Shown: positions 7,670 to 15,800 of the stretch, piece after piece
How positions within the stretch are numbered: position 1 is the stretch's first letter
Layout: each line of letters begins with the position of its first letter
DNA from: JADZAI01 sp964390465
Lineage (GTDB): Bacteria > Pseudomonadota > Alphaproteobacteria > Micropepsales > Micropepsaceae
Length of the DNA stretch: 64,000 nucleotides
Direction of reading: 5' to 3'
NCBI GenBank assembly: GCA_964390465.1
Contig: CAYMIJ010000004.1
Coordinates: forward strand, 1 to 64,000
Translations under genes and position numbers: made by a program
Notes under the pieces: model-generated
The model's database searches: none
What the model was told of the DNA's origin: nothing
What the model saw: the letters and a program-made list of their open reading frames with translations, nothing else

Positions 7670-9871
7670 TCAGTTGACCGGCGCGGCCATCAGCCGGGGC
7701 AGAAAAGCCTCATGCGCAGCTTTTAACTGTTCGAGGGAAAGGTCCACAATTCCGGCAACCCGCAGATGATTGCCGCGCACCATGCCGAGCCGCATGGTGG
7801 ACACGCCCGCCTCAACTGCCGCCGCTGAAATCCGCGCGGCAGTTTCCGGTGGTGCGGCGATCAGATAGCGCGCCTGATCCTCGCCGAACAGGAATGCATG
7901 GGTATGGGTGCCCGGTGGCCTCGTGGTCTCACCTCCCAGCCCGCCCGCCAGCGCCATCTCAGCCAACGCTACCAGATAGCCACCGTCGGAAAGATCGTGG
8001 ACGGTATCCAGCAGCCCCGCTTCGATCATGCTTCTCACGAAACGGCCATTGCGCTTCTCGGCCTCAAGATCGACGGGCGGTGGGGCGTGCTCGGTCATGC
8101 CGTGAATATCGCGGGCATAGATGGAAGCGCCGAGCCATCCTTTGGTCTCGCCGATCAGGACGATGTAGTCGCCTTCGCGCTTGAACCCAATGCTGGCGCG
8201 GCGGGAAATGTCTTTCAGAATCCCGACGCCGCCAATCGCCGGTGTGGGTAAAATCCCCTGTCCATTGGTCTCGTTGTAAAGCGAGCAGTTGCCCGACACG
8301 ACCGGATAGTCCAGCGCAAGACCGGCTTCCTTCAGGCCTTCGACCGCACCAACGAACTGGCCCATGATCTCGGGCTTTTGCGGATTGCCGAAGTTCATGT
8401 TGTCGGTGAAGGCGAGTGGTGTTCCACCCACTGCGCAGATATTGCGCCATGTTTCGGCGACGGCCTGCTTGCCGCCTTCCACCGGATCGGCGACGCAATA
8501 GCGCGGCGTGCAGTCAGCCGTGACGGCCAGCGCCTTGTGCGATCCATGCACGCGGATGACGGCGGCATCACCGCCGGGTCCAGCGGCCGTGTCGTTCATC
8601 ACGGTTGAATCATACTGTTCCCAGATCCAGCGGCGCGAGGCGAGGTCGGGCGAGCCCACCATCTGCAACAGCGCCGCGTTGTAATCAGCCGGGGCGGGGC
8701 AGTCGCCCGGCATCAGTTCCGGGCGTTTGGGTGTTGGCACCCAGGGCCGTGTGTAGCGCGGGGCCTGCTCGTCGGCGAGCGCGCTGACCGGCAGGTCGGC
8801 TTCCACCTTTCCCTTGTGCATGACGACCAGACGGCGGGTGTCCGTGACCTGACCGATCACTGCGAAATCGAGGCCCCATTTGTCGAAGATCGCCTTTGCC
8901 TCGGCCTCACGGCCGGGCTTCAGGATCATCAGCATCCGCTCCTGACTCTCCGACAGCAGCATCTCATAGGCCGTCATGCCTTCTTCGCGCTGCGGGACAT
9001 GATCGAGGATCAGCTCAAGACCGGCATCACCCTTGGACGCCATCTCGGCGGAGGATGAGGTCAGGCCCGCCGCGCCCATGTCCTGAATGGCGACGATGGC
9101 GTCTGAGGCCATCAGTTCAAGGCAGGCTTCCAGCAGCAGCTTTTCCACGAACGGATCGCCCACCTGAACGGTTGGGCGTTTTTCCTCGCTGTCATCATCG
9201 AACTCGGCCGATGCCATGGTCGCGCCGTGAATGCCGTCGCGGCCGGTCTTTGATCCGACATAGACGACCGGGTTGCCGATCCCTGATGCGGCGGAAAGGA
9301 AAATCTTGTCGGCGCGGGCAAGCCCCACGCACATCGCATTGACCAGAATATTGCCGTTGTAACTCGCATCGAAGTTCACTTCGCCTGCGACCGTTGGCAC
9401 GCCCATGCAGTTGCCATAACCGCCAATGCCGGCCACGACGCCGGAAACAAGATGACGCGTCTTGGGGTGATTGGGCGATCCGAAGCGCAGCGCGTTCAGC
9501 ATCGCCACCGGGCGCGCGCCCATGGTGAAGACATCGCGCATGATGCCGCCAACGCCGGTGGCCGCGCCCTGATAGGGCTCGATGAAAGACGGGTGGTTGT
9601 GCGACTCCATCTTGAAGACACACACATCGCCATCGCCAATGTCGATCACACCGGCATTCTCGCCAGGGCCATGCACAACCTGCGGGCCGGTCGTCGGCAA
9701 AGTCTTCAGCCACACCCGGGTCGATTTGTACGAACAGTGCTCCGACCACATGACCGAAAAGACACCCAGCTCGGTCAGATTGGGGGCGCGGTTCAGCAGA
9801 GACAGGATCTTCTTGTACTCATCGTCGCTCAGGCCGTGGGCGGCGACTATCTCAGGGGTGATTTCTGACAT
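7670..9871 (-). CDS. purL: phosphoribosylformylglycinamidine synthase subunit PurL
   Basis: The large synthetase subunit of the three-part FGAM synthase (PurL-PurQ-PurS), step four of purine biosynthesis. At 733 aa it is the small PurL type that needs PurS and PurQ, and both are present at 12.1-13.0 kb. Visible motifs include MWSEHCSYKST near residue 43, HNHPSFIEPYQGAATGVGG, the QDMGAAGLTSSS block and, in the second half, SDGGYLVALAEMALAGG. In many alphaproteobacteria purL follows purQ directly. Here a 2-kb gene on the opposite strand separates them, so purL needs its own promoter. Confidence 0.97.
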   Translation of the reverse strand: MSEITPEIVAAHGLSDDEYKKILSLLNRAPNLTELGVFSVMWSEHCSYKSTRVWLKTLPTTGPQVVHGPGENAGVIDIGDGDVCVFKMESHNHPSFIEPYQGAATGVGGIMRDVFTMGARPVAMLNALRFGSPNHPKTRHLVSGVVAGIGGYGNCMGVPTVAGEVNFDASYNGNILVNAMCVGLARADKIFLSAASGIGNPVVYVGSKTGRDGIHGATMASAEFDDDSEEKRPTVQVGDPFVEKLLLEACLELMASDAIVAIQDMGAAGLTSSSAEMASKGDAGLELILDHVPQREEGMTAYEMLLSESQERMLMILKPGREAEAKAIFDKWGLDFAVIGQVTDTRRLVVMHKGKVEADLPVSALADEQAPRYTRPWVPTPKRPELMPGDCPAPADYNAALLQMVGSPDLASRRWIWEQYDSTVMNDTAAGPGGDAAVIRVHGSHKALAVTADCTPRYCVADPVEGGKQAVAETWRNICAVGGTPLAFTDNMNFGNPQKPEIMGQFVGAVEGLKEAGLALDYPVVSGNCSLYNETNGQGILPTPAIGGVGILKDISRRASIGFKREGDYIVLIGETKGWLGASIYARDIHGMTEHAPPPVDLEAEKRNGRFVRSMIEAGLLDTVHDLSDGGYLVALAEMALAGGLGGETTRPPGTHTHAFLFGEDQARYLIAAPPETAARISAAAVEAGVSTMRLGMVRGNHLRVAGIVDLSLEQLKAAHEAFLPRLMAAPVN

Positions 9872-10109
9872 TTCCGATCCAGCTCATCCGCGATGCGGGC
9901 TTCTAACGTGCCATTGGGGGGCTGGCCAGATCGGTGCGGGTCCATCTGTAAAGGCCGATTAACCATCAAGACCCGCGCTTCTGCTAGAGTCCGGTCCAGA
10001 AAACGTCACGCGCTTTTGCGCTAACTTATTGTTTTTAGGCCATAAACCGGCCCTTAACGACAATCTGCCACACTCCCCTCCGGTAGGGGTTCAAAGGCTA
10101 GAAAAGCCA

Positions 10110-12059
10110 GTGCAGCGCGAGTTCTTTTCCAAACTGTGGAAACCGGTCCAGACTGAAGGTCTGGAAGTGTCACAGGTGCGCGCGCTCTCACGCCAGTTGC
10201 CCGTTCTCTATTTCGTCATTCTGCTCAACACATGGGCTGTGGCTCTCACAACCAGCCCCGCTGTGCCCTGGTTGCTCAACTATGCGTTCCCGGCGCTGAT
10301 GTCGGTCATCTGCACCGGACGCGCCATATCGTGGGTCGCCAAGGCCCGGACTCAGCTCACCACAGCTCAGGCGCGCCGCCAGCTCAATTTCACGGCTGTC
10401 GCAGGCACGCTCATCGGCATTGTCATGCTGGCTTGGGCGCTTTCTTTATACAACTATGCCGACATTGAAGGGCGCGGCTATCTGCGTTTTTATATCGCCG
10501 TCAATTTCCTGTGCTGCGTGGTTTGCCTCAAGCATGACACCAAGGCCGTCATCTCCCTGGCACTGGCCATTGTGCCGGCTTTCGTCACCTTCCTGCTTGT
10601 CCAGAATGATCCCATCGCCGTACCGGTGGCTCTGAATATCGCTTTGGTCTGCGCTGCGATGGTCCACGTCATGTTGATGGGTGCGCGCGACCATGCGCGC
10701 ATGATCGCCGCGCGCAACGACCTGATTGCCAAGACCTTTGAAGCGAAAAAACTCAGCGACGATAATCTTCGCCTGGCTGAACGCGACAGCCTGACAGGCG
10801 TCGCCAACCGTCGCAGTTTTTTTGCTGAAATGAATCGCTTGCTGGGTGAACGCAGGTCCGGGATGGACACTTACTTTGCCGTGGGTCTGTTTGATCTGGA
10901 CGGCTTCAAGCCGGTGAATGACGTCTATGGTCATATCGTCGGAGATACCGTGCTGAGTGAATCGGCACAGCGTCTGGTCGATGAATCAGAAGGCATCGCC
11001 ATGATTGCCCGCCTCGGTGGCGATCAATTCGGGATTATTGTCTATAACGAGATACGCGAAGAGCGCCTGCTGGAGTTTGGTCGCCTGCTTTGCGATGCGT
11101 TGCGCGTTCCATTCACTCTGCCGGGCGTGATGGCTCAGCTCTCTGGTTCGGTCGGGTTCGCGCTGGCCAACACGCCAGATGACAGTGCGCCTGTCCTGTT
11201 TGAACGTGCCGATTATGCACTTGCGCACGCCAAAAAATACAAGCGCGGTCAGCCTGTCATCTTCTCAGCATCGCATCAGACCGAGATCCAGAACCTCAGC
11301 CTTACCGAGCAGTGTCTGCTTCAGGCCAATCTCGATGCCGAGCTCGCGCTCGTTTATCAGCCCATTGTCAGCGTAGAGGGGAAAAGCACCACAACCTTCG
11401 AGGCGTTGGCCCGTTGGTCAAGTCCCATCCTTGGCCCGGTGCGGCCTGATCTTTTCATTCAGGTTGCGGAGCGGTCTGATCTGATCAACCGGATAACCCT
11501 CGTCCTGCTTCGTAAGGCGATCATGCAACTCAAAATGTGGCCTGATCATCTGCGCATATCATTCAACCTGTCGATGAAGGACATTTCATCGCCGGAAACC
11601 GTTCTCATGGTTATCGAGGCCATTGCCACCAGCGGCATTGATCCTTCCCGTCTGGATCTCGAAGTAACCGAGACCGTCATTATGAGCGACTTTGAGCAGA
11701 CGCTTCAGGCTCTTCGTGCGTTGAAGGCACTTGGCGTTGGGCTGTCGCTGGACGATTTCGGGATCGGCTACTCAAGCCTCAGCTATCTGCACAAGCTCCC
11801 CATCGACAAGCTCAAGATCGACCGCAGCTTCATCACTGAAATTGAAACCAGCGATGATGGCCGCAAGATCGTGCGCACCATTGTCGATCTATGTCACTCT
11901 TTGGGGCTGAGATGCGTGGTTGAGGGCGTCGAAACAGCTGAGCAGGCCGCAATCCTCGAAGATCTTGGCTGTCACTATATGCAGGGCTATCACTTCGGCC
12001 GCCCCCTTGCACCGGCGCAGCTCAAGATTGCAGAGGCGCAGAGTCAGCGCGTCGCTTGA
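10110..12059 (+). CDS. membrane GGDQF-EAL protein, probable c-di-GMP phosphodiesterase
   Basis: A protein of about 649 aa with an N-terminal region of four to six membrane segments (roughly residues 25-195), then a GGDEF domain, then an EAL domain. The cyclase signature reads RLGGDQF: the catalytic glutamate of GGDEF is Gln, so cyclase activity is doubtful. The EAL half keeps its catalytic set: FEALARW, EVTETVIM, DDFGIGYSSL, KLKIDRSFI, EGVETAEQ and QGYHFGRPL. It is therefore probably a phosphodiesterase that lowers c-di-GMP. The start is uncertain. The frame is open to a TTG at 10029; I prefer the GTG at 10110, though neither has a strong ribosome-binding site. It is convergent with purQ. Confidence 0.88.
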   Translation: MQREFFSKLWKPVQTEGLEVSQVRALSRQLPVLYFVILLNTWAVALTTSPAVPWLLNYAFPALMSVICTGRAISWVAKARTQLTTAQARRQLNFTAVAGTLIGIVMLAWALSLYNYADIEGRGYLRFYIAVNFLCCVVCLKHDTKAVISLALAIVPAFVTFLLVQNDPIAVPVALNIALVCAAMVHVMLMGARDHARMIAARNDLIAKTFEAKKLSDDNLRLAERDSLTGVANRRSFFAEMNRLLGERRSGMDTYFAVGLFDLDGFKPVNDVYGHIVGDTVLSESAQRLVDESEGIAMIARLGGDQFGIIVYNEIREERLLEFGRLLCDALRVPFTLPGVMAQLSGSVGFALANTPDDSAPVLFERADYALAHAKKYKRGQPVIFSASHQTEIQNLSLTEQCLLQANLDAELALVYQPIVSVEGKSTTTFEALARWSSPILGPVRPDLFIQVAERSDLINRITLVLLRKAIMQLKMWPDHLRISFNLSMKDISSPETVLMVIEAIATSGIDPSRLDLEVTETVIMSDFEQTLQALRALKALGVGLSLDDFGIGYSSLSYLHKLPIDKLKIDRSFITEIETSDDGRKIVRTIVDLCHSLGLRCVVEGVETAEQAAILEDLGCHYMQGYHFGRPLAPAQLKIAEAQSQRVA

Positions 12060-12061
12060 GT

Positions 12062-12727
12062 CTAGCTTATGGTGCCCAGAAGACTTTCAAAGAAACGCCG
12101 TCCGTCCTGATTAACGTGGATATCTTCCACATGCCGCTCCGGGTGCGGCATGATGCCGACCACGGTTTTGGCCTCATTGAAGATGCCGGCAATATCGTTG
12201 ATCGAACCATTGGGATTGTCGAGATAACGGAAAGCGACGCGGCCTTCACCCTCCAGCCGCTTCAGCGTTTCCTCATCAGCGAAATAATTCCCCTCACCAT
12301 TGGCAACCGGAATGGAGATCGTCTCGCCCGCTTCATAGCGACTGGTGAAGATCGACTGGCTGGTTTCAACGCGCACGGGTGTCGGCTTGTTGACGAACTT
12401 CAGGCCCGCATTGCGCAGGAAGCCACCCGGCAGCAGGCCACATTCGGCCAGAATCTGGAATCCGTTGCAAATGCCCGCGACCGGTGTGCCGGCTTTGGCG
12501 CGTTCCACCACGCTGCGCATGATCGGTGACTGAGCTGCCATCGCGCCGCAGCGCAGATAGTCGCCATAGGAAAATCCACCGGGCAGCACGATGACGTCGA
12601 TGTCTTTGGGCACATCGTTGTCACCATGCCACAGCATAGCCGTCTTGTTGCCGGTCACCAGTTCCAGTGCTGTCGCGGCATCACGATCGCAGTTTGAGGC
12701 GGGGAAAACGACAACGGCGGCTTTCAT
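12062..12727 (-). CDS. purQ: phosphoribosylformylglycinamidine synthase subunit PurQ
   Basis: The glutaminase subunit that delivers ammonia to PurL. At 221 aa it is a class I glutamine amidotransferase. The nucleophile cysteine is in VAGICNGFQIL and the catalytic histidine in MPHPERHVED. The N-terminus AAVVVFPASNCDRDAATAL is typical. It starts 3 bp after the purS stop, and the purC-purS-purQ run is tightly packed, so it is one transcription unit. Confidence 0.96.
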   Translation of the reverse strand: MKAAVVVFPASNCDRDAATALELVTGNKTAMLWHGDNDVPKDIDVIVLPGGFSYGDYLRCGAMAAQSPIMRSVVERAKAGTPVAGICNGFQILAECGLLPGGFLRNAGLKFVNKPTPVRVETSQSIFTSRYEAGETISIPVANGEGNYFADEETLKRLEGEGRVAFRYLDNPNGSINDIAGIFNEAKTVVGIMPHPERHVEDIHVNQDGRRFFESLLGTIS

Positions 12728-12730
12728 GTC

Positions 12731-12970
12731 TCAAACGATCTCGATGGCGTAATTCTCGATCACCGTGTTGGCCAGCAGCTTCTGGCACATGGCTTCCACG
12801 CGCGCTCTTGCGGCATCAGCATCACCATCTTTCAGGTCCAGCTCGATGAACTTGCCCTGCCGCGCATCCAGCACCTCGTCAAAGCCAAGACCATGCAGGG
12901 CACCGGCAATCGCCTTGCCCTGCGGATCGAGAACGCCTTTCTTCAGCGTGATGTGAACGCGCGCTTTCAT
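12731..12970 (-). CDS. purS: phosphoribosylformylglycinamidine synthase subunit PurS
   Basis: A 79-aa small subunit that bridges PurL and PurQ. The family start MKARVHITLKKGVLDPQGKA and the block KFIELDLKDGD are plain. Its start overlaps the end of purC by 4 bp and it ends 3 bp before purQ, so it is coupled in the purCSQ operon. Confidence 0.95.
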   Translation of the reverse strand: MKARVHITLKKGVLDPQGKAIAGALHGLGFDEVLDARQGKFIELDLKDGDADAARARVEAMCQKLLANTVIENYAIEIV

Positions 12971-13737
12971 TGCACCAGCACCGGCCCCTTGCGGTCGTTA
13001 TTACCCGACTCAGGCAGGATGCCGAGGCGGCGCGCCACTTCCTGATAGGCCTCGGTCACATTGCCGAGGTCGCGACGGAAGCGGTCCTTGTCCATTTTCT
13101 CACCCGTGGCGAGATCCCACAGGCGACATGAATCCGGGCTGATCTCGTCAGCCAGGATGATGCGGGCCATGTCGCCTTCCCACAGGCGTCCGAACTCCAC
13201 CTTGAAGTCGACCAGACGGATGCCTGCGCCCAGGAACAGGCCGGTCAGGAAGTCGTTGATGCGGATGGCCAGCGCCATGATGTCATCAATGTCCTGGGGT
13301 GTTGCCCAGTTGAAGGCGAGGATGTGCTCCTCCGACACCATCGGGTCGTGCAGCTTGTCGTCCTTGTAATAGAACTCGATGATCGAGCGCGGCAGCTGCT
13401 CGCCTTCCTCGCGCCCGAACCGCTTGGCGAGACTGCCCGCCATTACATTGCGCACCACGACCTCCAGCGGGATGATCTCGACCTCGCGGATCAGCTGCTC
13501 GCGCATATTCATCCGCTTGATGAAATGGGTGGGCACGCCGATCGCGTTCAGCTGAGTCATGATGTACTCGCTGATGCGGTTGTTCAGGACGCCCTTGCCC
13601 TCCAGCTTTGCCTTTTTGGTGGCGTCGAAAGCTGTGGTGTCGTCCTTGAAATACTGCACGAGCGTGCCGGGTTCCGGCCCTTCGTAAAGGATTTTGGCCT
13701 TGCCCTCGTAAACGAGCCTGCGTCTGCTGCCGGACAT
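12967..13737 (-). CDS. purC: phosphoribosylaminoimidazole-succinocarboxamide synthase
   Basis: SAICAR synthetase, step seven of inosine monophosphate synthesis, ligating aspartate to CAIR with ATP. It is 256 aa from the chosen start. Motifs are LVYEGKAKILYEG near the N-terminus, VEIIPLEVVVRNVMAGSLAKR in the middle, and FKVEFGR and LADEISPDS toward the end. I chose the ATG at 13737 because an AGGAA ribosome-binding site lies 6 bp upstream and the product then begins like the family. The alternative ATG at 13773 has none. It is the first gene of purC-purS-purQ. Confidence 0.95.
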   Translation of the reverse strand: MSGSRRRLVYEGKAKILYEGPEPGTLVQYFKDDTTAFDATKKAKLEGKGVLNNRISEYIMTQLNAIGVPTHFIKRMNMREQLIREVEIIPLEVVVRNVMAGSLAKRFGREEGEQLPRSIIEFYYKDDKLHDPMVSEEHILAFNWATPQDIDDIMALAIRINDFLTGLFLGAGIRLVDFKVEFGRLWEGDMARIILADEISPDSCRLWDLATGEKMDKDRFRRDLGNVTEAYQEVARRLGILPESGNNDRKGPVLVQ

Positions 13738-13911
13738 GTGGGGTTCCTGAACCGGCCCTGTGGCCGGACCCATCCCATAAGGGATGCCGCACAGATTCTC
13801 AATTGCGCAGCATAATTGTCATGAACGGGCCTCTTGAGATTTTGCCCTGCCTGACGCACATGCAGCCCGGAAATGGGCGCTTGTCGTATACCGCGCCCCA
13901 AGGAGAGACCC

Positions 13912-14235
13912 ATGTCCGGCTTTGATGACCGCAAAAAGGCCCAGGAAGGCAAGTTCGCGCACGATCAGGAAACCCTGTTCAAGGCGACCGCCCGCCGCAA
14001 CAAGCTTCTGGGCCTGTGGGTTGCGGGCAAGACCGGCCTGACGGGCGAGGCGGCAGACGCCTATGCAAAAGAAGTTGTGAAAGCCGATTTTGAGGAAAAG
14101 GGCGACGACGACGTTTTCCGTAAGGTCAAGGCTGACCTCGCAGCCAAGGGCGTTGAGCTGTCGGATCACCAGATCCGCCGCGAGATGGACGATCTGCTGC
14201 AGACCGCCATCGCCCAGGTGAAGGCCGGGGAATAG
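13912..14235 (+). CDS. F1F0-ATPase inhibitor subunit zeta (DUF1476)
   Basis: A 107-aa member of the DUF1476 family, first characterised in Paracoccus denitrificans as the zeta subunit that inhibits ATP hydrolysis by F1-ATPase. The N-terminal inhibitory segment begins MSGFDDRKKAQEGKFAHDQE, followed by the conserved ATARRNKLLGLWVAGKTG. The rest is a helical bundle. The start has a strong AAGGAGAG ribosome-binding site; the frame's upstream extension has none. It is not near ATP synthase genes here and is divergent from purC, as often seen in alphaproteobacteria. Family membership is sure. Inhibitory activity in this strain is inferred. Confidence 0.9.
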   Translation: MSGFDDRKKAQEGKFAHDQETLFKATARRNKLLGLWVAGKTGLTGEAADAYAKEVVKADFEEKGDDDVFRKVKADLAAKGVELSDHQIRREMDDLLQTAIAQVKAGE

Positions 14236-14244
14236 TTACCCCCG

Positions 14245-15699
14245 TCAGATCCCGCCCATCGACAGGTATTTGATCTCCAGAAAATCGTCGATGCCGTATT
14301 TGCTGCCCTCACGGCCAAGGCCTGATTCCTTGACGCCGCCAAAGGGGGCGACCTCGGTCGAGATGATGCCCTCGTTGATCCCTACAATCCCGTATTCCAG
14401 CGCTTCGGCGACGCGCCACACGCGGCCTATATCGCGGGCATAGAAATACGACGCGAGGCCATAAGGCGTGTCATTGGCGATGCGGATCGCCTCGGCCTCG
14501 TCGCGAAACCGGAACAGCGTCGCCACGGGGCCGAAGATTTCCTCGTGCGCGATGGCCATGTCGCTCGTCACATGGGTCAGCACGGTCGGCTCGTAGAAAT
14601 TGCCGCCGCGCGCATGACGCTGACCGCCCACCACCACCTGCGCGCCCTTGGCCACCGCGTCAGCGACCAGTTCCTCCACCTTGCGCACGGCCTTTTCTTC
14701 CACCAGCGGGCCCTGCTGCACACCGTCCTGCAGACCGTCACCCACCTTCAGCGCGCTGGCCGCCGCTGCCAGCTTTCTGGCGAAGACGTCATAGACGCCG
14801 TCCTGCACCAGCAGCCGGTTCGCGCATACACAGGTCTGGCCCATATTGCGGAACTTCGAGGCCATCGCCCCGACCACGGCCGCATCGAGATCAGCGTCAT
14901 CGAACACGATGAAGGGCGCATTGCCGCCCAGCTCCATGGAGACTTTCTTCACGGTCGCGGCGCATTGGCGGATCAGCTCCTTGCCGACTTCGGTCGAGCC
15001 GGTGAACGAGAACTTGGCAATCAGCGGACTGCCGGTCAGCTCGCTGCCGACTTCCGATGAGCGCTTCGATGTCACGACATTGAAGACGCCCTTGGGCACT
15101 CCGGCACGATGGGCCAGCTCGGCCAGCGCCAGCGCCGACAGCGGCGTCAGCGCGGCGGGCTTCAGCACCACAGGGCAGCCGGCGGCGAGTGCTGGCCCTG
15201 CCTTGCGTGTGATCATCGCATTGGGGAAGTTCCACGGTGTCACGGCGGCAACCACGCCGATCCCCTGTTTCAGCACGATCACCCGGCGGCTATGCGCGAA
15301 GGTGGGAATCACATCGCCATAGATGCGCTTGCCTTCTTCCGCGAGCCATTCGATGAAACTGGCGCCATAGGCGACCTCACCGTGCGATTCGGCCAGTGGC
15401 TTGCCCTGTTCGGCGGTCATGATGACCGCCAGATCTTCCTGATTGGCCATGATGAGTTCAAACCAGCGGCGCATGATGGCGGCGCGTTCCTTGGCCAGCA
15501 GGCCGCGCCAGGCGGGCAGGGCGGCATAGGCGGCGGTGATGGCGCGGCGTGTTTCGGCGGCACCCATGTCGGGCACATCACAGATCTTCGTGCCGGTCGC
15601 CTTTTCAGTCACCGCAAACACCCGATCTCCATCGGCTGTGACGAAGCCGCCATCGACATAGGCGTGCGTTTTGAGGAGACTGGGGTCCGACAGTTTCAT
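14245..15699 (-). CDS. gabD: NAD(P)-dependent succinate-semialdehyde dehydrogenase
   Basis: A 484-aa aldehyde dehydrogenase, oxidising succinate semialdehyde to succinate in GABA degradation. The GabD-type start (LLKTHAYVDGGF), TPWNFPNAMITRK, the cofactor block FTGSTEVGKELI, the catalytic glutamate in MELGGNAPFIVFDDAD and the nucleophile in MGQTCVCANR are all intact, as is the C-terminal APFGGVKESGLGREGS. The extra cysteine two residues after the nucleophile is typical of the GabD subfamily. It stands alone, convergent with the zeta-subunit gene. With the PuuB-like oxidase (36.1 kb) and the transaminase (39.3 kb) it could serve polyamine/GABA catabolism. Confidence 0.92.
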   Translation of the reverse strand: MKLSDPSLLKTHAYVDGGFVTADGDRVFAVTEKATGTKICDVPDMGAAETRRAITAAYAALPAWRGLLAKERAAIMRRWFELIMANQEDLAVIMTAEQGKPLAESHGEVAYGASFIEWLAEEGKRIYGDVIPTFAHSRRVIVLKQGIGVVAAVTPWNFPNAMITRKAGPALAAGCPVVLKPAALTPLSALALAELAHRAGVPKGVFNVVTSKRSSEVGSELTGSPLIAKFSFTGSTEVGKELIRQCAATVKKVSMELGGNAPFIVFDDADLDAAVVGAMASKFRNMGQTCVCANRLLVQDGVYDVFARKLAAAASALKVGDGLQDGVQQGPLVEEKAVRKVEELVADAVAKGAQVVVGGQRHARGGNFYEPTVLTHVTSDMAIAHEEIFGPVATLFRFRDEAEAIRIANDTPYGLASYFYARDIGRVWRVAEALEYGIVGINEGIISTEVAPFGGVKESGLGREGSKYGIDDFLEIKYLSMGGI

Positions 15700-15800
15700 G
15701 ATGCAACTCCTTGGTTTTGCCTTCTAGCAGACGGGGGGTGTTTTGTGGCACTGCTCATTTCAGTTTCGGGGCGACGCCCCTGTCACCAGACGGAGTTCCC

